From Floccularia luteovirens (taxonomy: Eukaryota > Basidiomycota > Agaricomycetes > Agaricales > Squamanitaceae): a stretch of 64,000 nt of DNA. The first letter of the stretch is position 1. Each line of letters begins with the position of its first letter. The position numbers and the translations under genes were made by a program. Below are positions 1-11,525 of this stretch, piece after piece. The stretch covers positions 310,001 through 374,000 of the forward strand of contig VSJF01000011.1 of assembly GCA_009739215.1 (NCBI GenBank), given 5' to 3'. The notes under the pieces are model-generated. The model made no database searches. It saw only the letters and a program-made list of their open reading frames with translations, and was not told the DNA's origin.

Positions 1-1507
1 ATCACAAGGTACTCAGTGACTCGCTTCGGCTCCGCTGCGATAGTTCCGTCCGATCGCATGTCACCGACTGTAGTATGTAGTGCCCGCCCTTGATGGTCAT
101 ACAATTCCAGACTCTAAAAGGCGTTGTGTAAAAAAGATATCAGTATTCCAAAATACAACAATCTAGGGTGAAAACCAGAAAGAATCACCTGCTCAGTGTC
201 AAACTTCACCAGTGCATGCACCATTAATCTATTTCCAAACTTTGGTGGCTCGTTACCTAGGTATCCTTCCGTTGCTCGGATAGACAGAACACGTGTAGGC
301 TCGATCTCGTGATGGAAGCGCCAGATTTTAGAAACGTTGGGATTCTTGGTTCGTTTGATGAGTCGGATCGTATTGGCTTGATATGAGGCTGTTGATAGTT
401 CCTTGATTTTACTGACGTCCTCTCTGATTTCATCATGAAACGAACGAGAACAAAAATAAAATAGAAAAAATAAAATAAACCATATATCAAAGGAAGAAAG
501 AGAGGAATTGATCGTACCTTGCTACTGCTCGGTTGACATTTTGATATATCCCAAGTGATGCTTGACGCAAAGGCGTGAGCCAGGCGTCGTGTTTCACGGA
601 TTGTGTCCCAAAAATTTTAATTGGCCACTTGGAGATTTTCTGTGTCCATTTGGCTGTTGATAAATCAACACCTGGGATGGCATCCTCACTGGCCATAGCT
701 AGAAGGCTATAATGCGGCATATAAGTCCCTTGCTTTCAAGAACAAAAAAAAGTACTCACCTTAGGGCATTTTTCCCCCCGTTTAGTCGATTTCGCCAAAA
801 CTGACGGTATGCGTTGGTAATCCCGGATGTGAAACCGACTGATTGAGGCAGTATGACGTCTTTTCTTGTGGGGTATGAGAGTTAGTAGCTAGTTTTAGGA
901 AATTTATTGCGCAATAGAATTGAACAATTGTAAAAATGATCTCTCGATACAGTCGGAAATTTGATGAAAAATGCAGAAACCCACCCAACGTGTCAACAAC
1001 CTTTTGGCCCCACAAATCAGCAGTCGGCATAAACTGTGACATGAGCATCATATGATCAAGTTGCTTCATCTGTTTCTCCTCGTCCGAAATCTCCTTTTTC
1101 TGTTCAACCGTCGGTGGAGCAGCACTCTTCTCCTTTTCCACAACACCGGCTCCAGACGCACTAGTGGGTGACACTGCTCTAGTCGCGTCCGGTACTTTCG
1201 CAGCAGGCTTGGCAGTGGAGGACGCTGTACCCTTAGGAGTTGTCCTAGCGGATGTTTTAACGGAGACCTTCGTGGGTCTAGTCGTCGTTGATCCAACATG
1301 TTTTGTTGTTCCTTTTGTTGTTGTGGAAGCTTTTGGTTTTGGAGGCAACGCGGTTGTGGTCGTGTATCCTCGGAATGCGAGTTTGTAACTATTACATGAA
1401 CTGCTGCCGGCGGAACGCGTTATGGAGGATCGGGAAGTGCAATCAAGCAAGACCCGAGACTTGGGAGAAATTATCCCGAGACATGTCCTCGACAGTCCTG
1501 AAGCCAT
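1..1507 (-). CDS. MBA1/mL45-like mitochondrial ribosome receptor (3' partial)
   Basis: This looks like a Tim44-like/MBA1-mL45 family protein, which at the inner mitochondrial membrane holds the mitoribosome near the insertion machinery. I read four or more exons: about 985-1507, 760-859, 518-706, about 180-433, then a last piece running off the left edge. The N-terminus (start ATG at 1505-1507) is rich in Ser, Thr, Arg and Ala and lacks acidic residues at first, as expected of a mitochondrial presequence. A low-complexity Thr/Pro/Ala/Lys stretch follows. Downstream exons contain a family-like core: an exon ending NVNRAVA, then KELSTASYQANTIRL, then VRVLSI-type and LELYDHQGRAL segments, matching the Tim44-like fold order. 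The C-terminal end is outside the window. The family call rests on remembered motif similarity, so MBA1 versus mL45 versus another Tim44-like protein stays open. Confidence 0.72.
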
Positions 1508-1726
1508 TTAGACTCAAGACTTGAGCTTGGGTTCTCTATAATATTGAGAGAATTGCTAAATTTCCAAAGTTTTATTTTTAATATTTGCGAGAGTTAGTCT
1601 CGGTATTTGCACATGTTTTTCATCGGCAATAGACGGCCACGCAGGTCTGCTGCCGAGCCCTGTTCGAAATTTCTTTCAAAACTTTTCACCAACTAACACT
1701 AACTTTCCTTTTCTGATATATCCATA
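1508..1726. promoter_or_regulatory. Shared divergent promoter of two mitochondrial genes
   Basis: These 219 bases separate the start codons of the MBA1-like gene (minus) and the twin-CX9C gene (plus). The gap must hold both 5' UTRs and core promoters. A TATA-like AT-rich stretch lies near 1536-1585. No specific factor site was recognised. Co-regulation is an inference from the arrangement and from the mitochondrial nature of both products. Confidence 0.45.
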
Positions 1727-2375
1727 ATGCCTGTAAGTTCTTTCTAAAACCACCTTTCAATCAGATATGTTGATGTTGATGTCGGATTTCAGCGTCAATC
1801 TCGCGGTCGGTCTTCAGCAGCACCCAAGCTTGCGCCAGCACCTGCACAGACCCGCAGTGCGAGTACTGCTGCTGCTCCGGCAGGTTATGCACCAGCCCAC
1901 GCTCCTGCCCCCCCAGCAGGAGCTACCGCGGCAACAGCCCAGCCCAAGCAACCTGGTATGATGGCTCAGATGGCTGCTACAGCCGGTTCAGTTGCTATTG
2001 GATCAACTATTGGACATGGACTGTCTAGTATGCTATTCGGTGGAGGAGGAGGAAGTGCTGCCGCAACTGAGGCACAGGCTCCCCCCGTTCAACAACAGCA
2101 ACAACAGTACTCAAGTGGTGTAAGCTGCGAAGTTCAAGCTAAAGGTGCGTTAAATGGCCTGGAAAACGCCTTTCTGTCGGATTTAATGATCCGAGAGCTT
2201 AGTAAACTGACTTTCGGTTACTAGATTTCACAAAGTGCCTGGAGAAGGCGGACCTCCCTTCCTGCACATGGTACCTTGAGCAACTTAAAGCTGTACGTAT
2301 ATTTCATTACTTTTAATCAATCATAATTTTGACACCTTACTTGCGCAGTGCCAAGCTGCCGCCGCTCCATATTGA
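1727..2375 (+). CDS. Twin-CX9C (CHCH) mitochondrial protein, MIX17/CHCHD2-like
   Basis: A 150-residue protein from four exons: 1727-1732 (only Met-Pro), 1793-2144, 2225-2292 and 2349-2375; the lengths sum to 453 nt, in frame. The N-terminal half is rich in Ala and Pro. A hydrophobic, Gly-rich helix follows (residues about 57-80, MMAQMAATAGSVAIGSTIGHG), as in CHCHD2/CHCHD10 and yeast Mix17. The C-terminal CHCH domain has two exact CX9C motifs, CEVQAKDFTKC and CTWYLEQLKAC, the second created across the last intron. Members are imported into the intermembrane space through the Mia40 disulfide relay and are linked to respiratory complex maintenance. There is a poly-Gln run just before the CHCH domain. 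The single-dipeptide first exon is unusual but the splice signals (CCT/gtaag, ttcag/CGT) are good. Confidence 0.9.
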
Positions 2376-3977
2376 TCTATTAGAGCATTTTGTTAGTTAC
2401 TGTGTAGCTGTTGCATTTATATCATAAATACTGATATCTCCACTCATAATCTTTCGGCCGTTCGGTATGAGGAATAACTCTGGGAACATACTCGTTTCCG
2501 CGGACTGCACCGAAAGCAATGAAGAGTTACTTGCAAGCTGTGTTGATCCTTGCCTTGACGACACTAACATGTCCGAACACTTTTGCTCTGATGACTGAGG
2601 TTCTCACGCCAACCTAAGAATGCAAAGTGTGTGGCATGTACATGTCCGAGTCAATATGAATCATTAATTTTTCCATTTTGATATAATTAACTAGCGTGTA
2701 TTTCACTGATTACTTCTCAGGATGGCGAATGTATGTGATTTTTTCCCAAAACAAAAATCCGAAGTAGGTAATGTTCTCAACATACTTGACAGAAAGGGGG
2801 ATGATTTTCCTAGTCGAGCACAAACTGGCAATGGTTGGACTGCGACTTATATTGATCTTGACAAACCATCTATAGCGAAACAACTCATCATTGTTGCCAC
2901 ATCATGCATCAATGCATCATATCTAACCCCCCTTCAAATGATGTCAAAAATTTATATGTATATCGGACAAAGAATGACTTGGTTCAAGTCGGCTCAACAT
3001 TACTGCGTACATGTTCCTGTTCAAGATGACTACTCAGCGTATTCGGCTTGGTAAAATGGTTAACAGTAACAGAGTATGTATCATAGTATCACGGGAGGTA
3101 AAGATTCCCTTAATTGCCAGCGATCATTCAGATGTGATTTGAATTCTATTTATATCACAGTTGTAAACATTGTTCCGTAGCAAAAGTCTCCAGAAGAACA
3201 AAAAGATGACAAGTGGCCAGTGTGTGGGTGTATGTTGAATGATGTGGGTTGGTTCCGGAAACTCTGGAAGCTGTTCAACTGTAAAGCGTGTAAGACAATT
3301 GTTTTTTGATCAAGATCAACGGATCGTAGTCACTCCACCTACTTCACCCCTTGCGCGCTTTTTTGGATGCTGTGTAAAACGTGGAGCCTTTCTGAATCAT
3401 CTGCATCATCTTTAGAAAGAAAGAAAAACTTCCGCGGGAGATGTACGTATGTTTTTAGCAATTCTAAGAGCTGTTTGATAATTTATTCAATTTGAAAAAT
3501 AAGAATAAGGCACTGATACAATATTGTTTACTAGTTTAAAAAAGTAAAAGACGTGCTTGTACGGATGAACTACAGGATTATAAAACGAGCAAGCATTTAT
3601 AATTTACATATATGAATAATATAGTGATGTTTGGGGATAGTGTTATTCTGGACTTGGAATTTGGTTAAAAACACAACATTACACGATGAGCAGGTAAACA
3701 GGGATATGGAAGAACCAGTCTAAGGAGTGTGGGTATTAAAGGATTGGATGGCAGAATATCCTGTGCCTAGGGTATAAAAGAATGTGGGGGTGGTCTTGAG
3801 TTCGAGCCGAGTTGAACCTTGTTTATGGTACTCGTAACTCGGTGACCCTAAGCCGTAATTTATAGATGAAAGAAGAAAGAGATAAATAGAGATCCTATCA
3901 AAGAGAAGTATACATAACTGTTTAGATTCACATGTCATTTATTGAGTAAGAGGTGTTTTACCTTGTGAATTGCCTTC
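2376..3977. other. Intergenic stretch with weak ORFs only
   Basis: No recognisable gene. A plus-strand frame at 2467-2598 encodes a 43-residue acidic, Cys-containing peptide. Another at 2722-3054 encodes 110 residues without a familiar motif. They could be exons of an unrecognised small gene or of a decayed one. From about 3060 to 3950 the sequence is AT-rich and I see no supported feature. Confidence 0.4.
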
Positions 3978-5176
3978 TCAAGCCCTTCGAGGGAGAAGGT
4001 CTACTATTCGAGTTGCCTTTATTTGACGGCCAACCTTTCCAAAGTATCGTTCCGATTCGAATGACCAGTGTAAAGATCCAACGATCCAATTTGCTAGTCC
4101 ATCAACGTATATGGCAACATCGCGGTCGATTTTTTCACCCCATGAGGGTAATTGTGCTCTATCCTCGTTGAAGCGGTCAATTGATTGTTTACACATTGTC
4201 CCAACAAAGTCGACCGCAGATTGAAGATCCAGTCCATGTTCGTTCATGACGACACATATCATATTGTGTGTATCACCTTTCGATTGTTCAACGTTGTAAG
4301 AAAATATGTCCTATTTTTAATGTTAATAAGATGATGTACTCATATTTTATGAGGAGAATCAAAATCTTACATTTGACCAAGTTACAAGATCATTCGCTGC
4401 TTCACCAAGGTTACAGATTATGGAATGTTCCATCACCTCGTCCGGGATGTCAAGATTGTTCGCATCTATGGAAGCGTGAGCTTTAGGTCTAACAGTGAAT
4501 AGAATTCTTTAAACTTACACTCAATGAGTGCCCAACAAGGCTTGCAACCAGATGTGTCTCGACGTAAGGCAATATAAGACTCAAGATCAGGTATCGATCC
4601 ATTTGCACGATCTTTAGCTTGTTGGGTGATACTTTGGAAGAAAAAGTCAAAAGTCTCGATGAATCGCTGTTGTGCCCCTGGCGAAGCAGTGACGATCATT
4701 CGCTTGTAGTAACTGTTCAGTTGTTCAATAAAGTCAGGCGAATATCACGTAAACATTCCTTGGAGTACTTACTCTTGTGTCATTCTCCCCACTCGAGTAG
4801 AAGAGCGGTATTTGTGTGGGTGATATAACGCGTTTAAGACAGCATCGGCAGTTGATTTTGTTCCACGGTTGTCCATATCATCCGAGAGGTTGTCAAGGTG
4901 GAAGAGGTATGTGAGGAAATCGTTGCACACCCTCAATTGAGGGCAGCCTGCATCAGGGTAGCACATCGACGTAAGTAGGCCGGCCTTCAGGCCGTGATAA
5001 GCGTCACGCTTCTTCCCGACGAGGTTATCGCCCTTGAAAAGCCACTTCTTTGTCTCAGAAGTTATTTGCTTTCGATGACGGTTAATACGGAGATCGAAGG
5101 AACAGTGAGAAACGAGGTCGGGCAAAATCATCTTGTTCCGCGGGATGCTGCCTGAACTAGAGTTAGGGGAAGACAT
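3978..5176 (-). CDS. Sesquiterpene synthase (class I terpene cyclase)
   Basis: Four exons (4773-5176, 4519-4712, 4371-4480, 3978-4310) sum to 1041 nt, giving 346 residues, a normal size for fungal sesquiterpene synthases. The enzyme would ionise farnesyl diphosphate with Mg2+ and cyclise it in the cytosol. The Asp-rich motif is at residues 95-100 (LDNLSDDMD, D95 and D99-D100). The NSE metal motif is NDIFSYNVE at residues 236-244 and is built across the third intron, which supports that splice. A C-terminal RY pair (ESERYF) follows, as in the family, where it contacts diphosphate. I chose the start at 5176 (MSSPNSSS); an in-frame Met five codons upstream is possible. The third exon's acceptor (aaag/CTCACG) gives a short 38-nt intron and is the least certain junction. 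Product cannot be told from sequence. No intact P450 is adjacent, though a P450 pseudogene lies 12 kb away. Confidence 0.9.
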
Positions 5177-7706
5177 ACTTGAGACGTGCAAGTGTATGTG
5201 TATAGGTTATTAGGACAGGAACGTTCAGCGAACGATGAGAATGGAAGGAGAGGAATTTGTTAGAGGGGAATGGGTTGGTTAGTTAGGAAAGGCGGACTAC
5301 TGGATGGATGGGACATTTTATAGGAGAGAATAACTGATCGGCTGGAAACCAAATTGGAATCTGAACCACCGGATTCAAAATAAAAAAAATGACTGCAAAC
5401 AAGGTTCCAATTTCATCTGGGACGGTGAAAACTCTGTTACCCATACAGAATGAAGAAGCTAACGGAACCAAAGACACTCCTTGACGATATCTAGCTCCGG
5501 ATATTCGTTGAACCTTGCGAGCTCTTCGCAGTAACAGCATTTGAGTCAATGGAAAATAGTACATGTGAGATCTCTAGTTTTGTTTCGTGGATCTTTGCCT
5601 TTGTAAGGGAATGGGTTTCATGAAGTATTGACGAAGGAGAATTGATCTGTTAGATGTGACGTGATGATAGTTGGTATTTTTGGCATCCGACTTAAAAGTC
5701 ACACCGACCCCTTGAATCGGGATGCCCTGACTCTGATTCATTGAATTGTCGACTTGGCTCGGACTCTGTCCTGTGTAAACACATCGAATATTGATGATCC
5801 CAGGTCCACCAAGTTATGTTTCAGGGGTAAACACGTCCACACAAGTGTCGCTAGTCATGCTGTACAGTTAAAAGTTGGCGACCTGCCGAGTGATTGGCAC
5901 TAGTCGTCCCATATCAAAATTTTGGGTTGTCAATTCTGGAAGGAACAACGTAATGTCAATAGCATTCAAAGTTAGTGGTATAAACGAGGCGCGGGAATAC
6001 TGTAATCACTCTGCAGGAAGTCAGCACAAAAGTTACTAGTATTGATAATTCTTTTCTTGACTGCCAGATATCCGAAGAGCGAGGATGTGAAGAGGCTGTG
6101 ACAGTGACACACTCCGACCAGTTGCTCAACATGGCGGAATTCCCCGGCATCATCCATCCCGACAAACGGCAATGAGTCCCCGCGGCTCGGTCCCGATTTA
6201 GCTACGCTCTTCGTTCCTGGTATACTATGGTTAGCAATTGGGACATATCAGCATTATTCCAGTATGTTTTGATATTACCCAGTGTCCTGATCAGTCTTAT
6301 TGGTACTAGACTGCGTTATATGGTGAGTCTCACATCTTTTTGACATGTCAAGTTTGACAAAAATACACCTTCTCAGTTCTCCGAATAAAATAATAAATAA
6401 TTGTATGATTCATCATAGCTGATAACAGTCTTCTTGCTTCGGTAAACTATACTTGTTATGCAATTTACTCAAACGACATAAACATCTCAGTTCCAGTTTC
6501 GTGGCATAACGTTTTCCAAAACGGACTCATTCTGTTGCAATTCTAGTGAGCAATTACCTTTCAGATCGCGCACCTCTCGGACCCACCTAGCGGAATTTAC
6601 GCGAGCCTCTATTCCCGTTCGGCTCAAGATCTGAAAATTGTCTAGGAAGTCTTAGAGAAGTGCAGTTGAGCTTGTCACGCATCCTAAGTGATATACAGGA
6701 TTACTTTCCTCTAACTTCATAAAGTAGCTGCGATAAAAATCTTTCGCCTTAGCCATAAGTCCATCTCGATTCGAATCATGGACGGCTCGTTTCTAATTTG
6801 TCTTTTGTATGACAATAAAGGCTGCCTTGAATAAGTATGTCGAACAAGCAGCCCGGCGGATGTGAGAGGTCTTTTTTTTCTTTATGTATGTCAGGATACT
6901 TCTAATGCTATTAGAACTCGTATGGACTGCTGTGGGAGCTCATTATCTATGGTCCGGGGTTTCTTGGCATGCCTATGATCTCATTTTTGTTGTCATAATC
7001 CGGGGCAATTGTGATGATCTTCCATTCGAGGTATGTCAGGTGAGGTCAACTAACACTGTTTAATAATGGAGTAGACGAGAATCCTATTCTGGTACGATCA
7101 AGCGCTCATCTTCGTTTAATAGCCTATGGAATAACATGTGATGAACTACAAGCTTTAACTCGGTGCAATTCAGCTCCACTGTCTACCAGCTGTTAAGATG
7201 ATTGAGTTGCCGTTGCAAAAAGGTTCGTGTGTCAATTTATCAATTTACTGTACTTGCAAGGAGGCGAACACGTCGCTTGCCAATTTGGCTAAATGCGAGC
7301 ATACCAAATGTACCGAGTAGATAAGATCGTATTTTTATGACGGAATTGAGAGTTAAGCCAAGATCTTAATGCAACCCTGCCATAACATGCATGAAGCTCA
7401 AATAAAGTAGCAGGATCGTAGTTTATATAGATCTAATACGTAGTAACCCCTTGCAGTGTTGTATGGATCACTTATACTATATCACACCAGCGAAATCAAG
7501 AAACTGTTAGAAGGTGTGGTGAAGATTGCTTAATTACAATTGCCTAAAGTGGATGTTTGTTTACGCCGTCAATTACAAACAATGAGCTGCTTTGGCCAGA
7601 ACAGGTACTAACAGCTCCTCACACCATTTTACTACGAGCCGGCTGCCCCACTACTCTGGCCGCCATATTAGATTTCCCTACGCACGGTTAATTTCCTACT
7701 TATTAT
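5177..7706. other. 2.5-kb region without a recognised gene
   Basis: This lies between the start codons of the divergent terpene synthase and the MFS transporter, so both promoters are inside it. A minus-strand open frame around 5985-6230 lacks a start codon and resembles nothing I know. A plus-strand stretch near 6205-6315 could encode a hydrophobic segment ending in a GT donor, but upstream stops prevent a model. It may be decayed gene sequence. Confidence 0.4.
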
Positions 7707-10700
7707 ATGAGCGCGTCGAACTCTCACGCACGGGCTTTTTCCCCGAGGACTTTCGGTCCGCAACAGGAGTCAGCCGTTGACGATGAAAATGACTCGCAGC
7801 ATCAGTCACCAGCGGCGAGGAGAGGGTTAGGTCGGTTTTCCTTCAGTAGCATGAAACATAGGCCTAGCTTTGTAACTCGATGGAGACATGGTATAAGCGA
7901 GGGACCTGGGTCACCGACGTCGGAGCGTCCACCAATACCATCTATGATGCAACCTACAAGTGAAGCATATGTAACGCCGTTGCCGATCTTGTCTATGATT
8001 GTTCTTTCAATAGTGGGTTGGAATTGTGTTAATAATGTCTTGGGCTCACGGATATCCATAATTTAGACGATGCTCGGCGAATTCCTATCTGCGAATGTAT
8101 CAACCCCTTTCCTGCTGTTCATGGTTAAAGGTATGACTCTCCATTCCTTCCTGTCGTGTAACATACTGAGAGGGGGAATTAGGCTTTGACGAATCCATGG
8201 ATGAAGCTGGCGTTGCATTTTGGACTGGTATTTTGGGTGTGTTTCGCCTTTTGTCCCTGTGATAAGGTTGTTCTGATTGGGATGTAGTATCTACATTCTT
8301 CATGACACAGTTTCTCACCTCATTGCTTTGGGTATGATTCCTTTTGGCATATGATAGACACCTTCATTAAATCTAACATGACATATCAGGCCACGGTGGC
8401 GGAGAAACATGGCCGACGCCTAGTATTGATGGTTTCGCTCTTAGGCAGCGCTTTGACGTGCTTGTTCTTTGGCACATCAACAACGCTTCAGCAAGCCGTA
8501 TGCTTTCGACTTCTCCAAGGAATATTTGCCGGGGCGGTAGGTGTGGCGCGTGGATCCGTCGCATTTATCACCGATACGAGTAATGAAGGAAGAGCTTATG
8601 CCATCTTGGGGTAAGCCACCGATAACAATATATTTATTCCTGTTCCGACTAGCGTTTCTTATTGTATAGTTTTTGTTGGGGTTTTGGAGGTGTTGCCGGC
8701 GCAATTATAGGAGGGTCATGTACGTTCACAAGTTCTTACGTCCGATTGAATTACGCATTAACCTCATGATTATGTAGTCGAAAGCCCGGCCACAAAATGG
8801 CCTGATATCTTCCAGAAATGGTCTCTGTTCGTCAGCTACCCATATCTATTACCTTGTGGGTTAGCTGCATCGATTACACTGATAGGTTTGTCTTACACTT
8901 GCTAAATTGTTCCAAATTCCAACTCTCCATAATGTAGGTTCGGTACTCTCCTGCTTCCTTGGACCGGATGGTGGGCCGCGCGAGGGTGCTATCACTTTAC
9001 CTCCCGATGATTTTGACAAGAATGCTCCCATTCAGGAAGAAGATTCCGTACCACCCAGTCCGGTTCTTGAAGAGTCTGAACCCAGTGGTTTGGCCCGAAT
9101 TCGGAAGAGCATCTCCCAGAAGTTCTCCCGCTTTGTTCCTCATAGCACACAGCTACCTACCTCCTTATCCCAAGAATCTTCGGGCTTATCACCAGTCCCT
9201 TTGTCACAACAAACGATTAATCTAGACGGACCCCGAACAGCTTCTCAGACGAGCCGGGCCAACGGTTCTGCATACGGCTATGGTGCCAACTATCGGAGTA
9301 GAGTGAGCCGAGTGACAAGCCATGCCACCCTGAATGCTCGCAGGAAAAGTATGAACAGGTCTTCTTTCATGCGTAGGACTGTCAGTGGTTCGGATCTCAG
9401 AGATTCAAGAGACCACCGAGACCTCAATTTCGCACAAAGGCTACTTATGGCTAACGAAAATGCGGTGACCACAATCGCAGATTTATGGGTTGCCTCTGCC
9501 ATGAATGTTGATAACGAAGATCCATTTGAAACTGATTCTGAAGAAGGCTCTGATGATGATGGTACGCATGCTGTAGGAGCTAGGAATCACCCAGAAAATA
9601 CATCTAGCCCCACAGGTAGGGGACGCGAGGCGAGGATCAATCATTCAAACATCAATGCCGGCTCTCCTGCACCCGAAACACCTCAAAAGTCATCTTCAAG
9701 AAATGAAAGCTTTTCAATTAGACCTCAATCACGATCACATTTAGATTCGCCTCGTCCAACATCACCTATACAATTCCCTCACCGTCAATCTTCTATTACA
9801 TTTTCACATACAACAAGTCCACGCCGACACGGTCCTGGTGTTCCCAGTATTTTTGCACATCCAGGAGTGAAGACTCCTCCTGCTGTACTTGACGCTCAGG
9901 AAATTCGGCTGTCGACTTCCACTGAGTTCGGAAGTTCTCATCATGAAAACTTAGCCCCGATTGCAGAGTCGAGGTTGGCTTCTCGTGGAGATATGCATGC
10001 AGATGCTGAGTCTCTCAATGACAAACCTGTATCGTTAACGTCACAACTTCCTATAGTTGTTATCGTTCAATATGGTCTTCTTGCCTTGCATTCGACGACA
10101 CATGATCAGGTATTCATGTCATATCTTGTTTCGTATGTAATTGTTTCATGTTTCATGGGTTAACTGGCTAAACTCCCGTTTTAATAGTGATTACCAATCT
10201 GGTGGTTTGAATCTCAATGCTGGTCATTTTGCTCAGCTTAGTATGTGGTATTCTTCCTTACGATTTTGAAAGTTTGACTGACGACACATCTTACATGATA
10301 GTTGCTCTTATGTGTCTTGCACAAATTGCATATCAATTCTATCTTTATCCGTATGTCATGTGTTTTTATCTACTATATATTGATACTGAAGTCAATTAAA
10401 ACCTAAAGGAATATTGGGTACGTTTCAACTTGATAGCCGCTCATATCTACAATCCTTACATTCTGCTAGACCTCCAAGAGGGCGATTTTCACATCTCTCG
10501 ATGTTTCGCATTGGTTCATTCCTTTTTATTCCCGCATATCTCACAGTAATACTGTATCGACCCTTTGCGAATGCTGAAGATGATGGTAACCTTATTGTCA
10601 TGGCAGGTATGCTGTTATCAATTGTATCAAAAGATGACATACTAATGTTCTTTATAAAGCTCTTGCGTTGAGCACGTAAGTTATTGGTTGGTTGTTCCGG

Positions 10701-11119
10701 TGCTCATCTTTGAATTCAATTGACAGGGCTCTGCGTTACTGTGGAATCACTTTCGCTTATACTGCTATTTCCATTTTGCTTAACTATAGTAAGTATTGTT
10801 TCATATTGAATGAAAACAAGTGGGATTGTATTGATCCTGTTTGTTTTATCTTAGTGACCCCTCCGAATGCTGTTGGTTATGCTAATGGAGTCGCGCAAAG
10901 TATAGTTAGTCTTGCAAGATTTGTCGGTCCGGTCCTTGGTGGATATGTAAGCCTCCGAGGGTTTAGGAAAATAATTGCTGTTTTATCTGATTGTTTTATT
11001 CCTCATTTTAGCTCTGGTCTGCCAGTATAAAGGATGGTCCCTCGGGATATTACTTTGGATTTGTTGTTTGTGCCGGGGTTTGTGCGCTAACAATATCGCA
11101 AAGTTTCTTAATTCGATAA
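7707..11119 (+). CDS. MFS transporter (ZIFL/Tpo-like) with very long central loop
   Basis: A twelve-helix major facilitator family transporter in many small exons; the first are 7707-8012, 8067-8130, 8183-8236, 8288-8331 and 8400-~8611, and the last ends at the TAA at 11117-11119. The first helix reads PILSMIVLSI/TMLGEFLSANVS. The MFS signature between helices 2 and 3 is ATVAEKHGRRLVLM (G-x-x-x-D/E-x-x-G-R-R type). Helix 4-6 sequences (RLLQGIFAGAVGVARGS, GFCWGFGGVAGAIIGG) fit the DHA1-like ZIFL group of fungal vacuolar or plasma-membrane carriers. A Ser/Pro/Arg-rich cytosolic loop of roughly 350 residues (about 8960-10020) separates helices 6 and 7. The N-terminal tail of about 85 residues is also Ser/Pro-rich. 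Helices 7-12 are spread over short exons ending with VVCAGVCALTISQSFLIR. Substrate cannot be inferred. Confidence 0.88.
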
Positions 11120-11525
11120 ATAAATCAATCATCATATATAATTCGTGGAGGTTTGTCTTTATATGGACATACTATATCGCTCACGCCCACACGTACATAT
11201 TGCCATATCACATACGCCTTTGTTACCTTTGTATGTTCTACTAGCATTCGTCAGTAAAGTATTGTTAATTGCATCTTGGGGACTGTTTCACTTTATCTTG
11301 CCTCTCAAGGATCACATGGAGGACAAGTATATTTGAGTGTATTAACAATTATACGACGGAATCTAAACAACAAAATCATAGTCCATGATTTATACAGTAC
11401 TCTAGATTATGAACAAATCATAAAACAAATCAGATTATTTCAGTAAATTTTCAAATAAATATAATTCTATTAAGAATCGGGCATCGGCTGTACATCATAT
11501 ATATAAGCCTTTGCATAGACTGATG
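11120..11525. other. Intergenic, converging 3' ends
   Basis: AT-rich 406-base gap between the convergent MFS and F-box-like genes. It should hold both 3' UTRs and polyadenylation signals. No other feature seen. Confidence 0.5.

Noticed and set aside
1164..1388. Plus-strand frame rich in Val over the first gene
   Set aside because: It is the antisense shadow of the Thr/Pro/Lys-rich part of the MBA1-like protein.
2722..3054. 110-residue plus-strand ORF as a gene
   Set aside because: No motif, no plausible intron partners and composition like the AT-rich surroundings; kept only as a mention in the intergenic entry.
5283..5564. Minus-strand ORF as an N-terminal part of the terpene synthase
   Set aside because: The synthase has a good start at 5176 and a normal length; the ORF does not join in frame and shows no related sequence.
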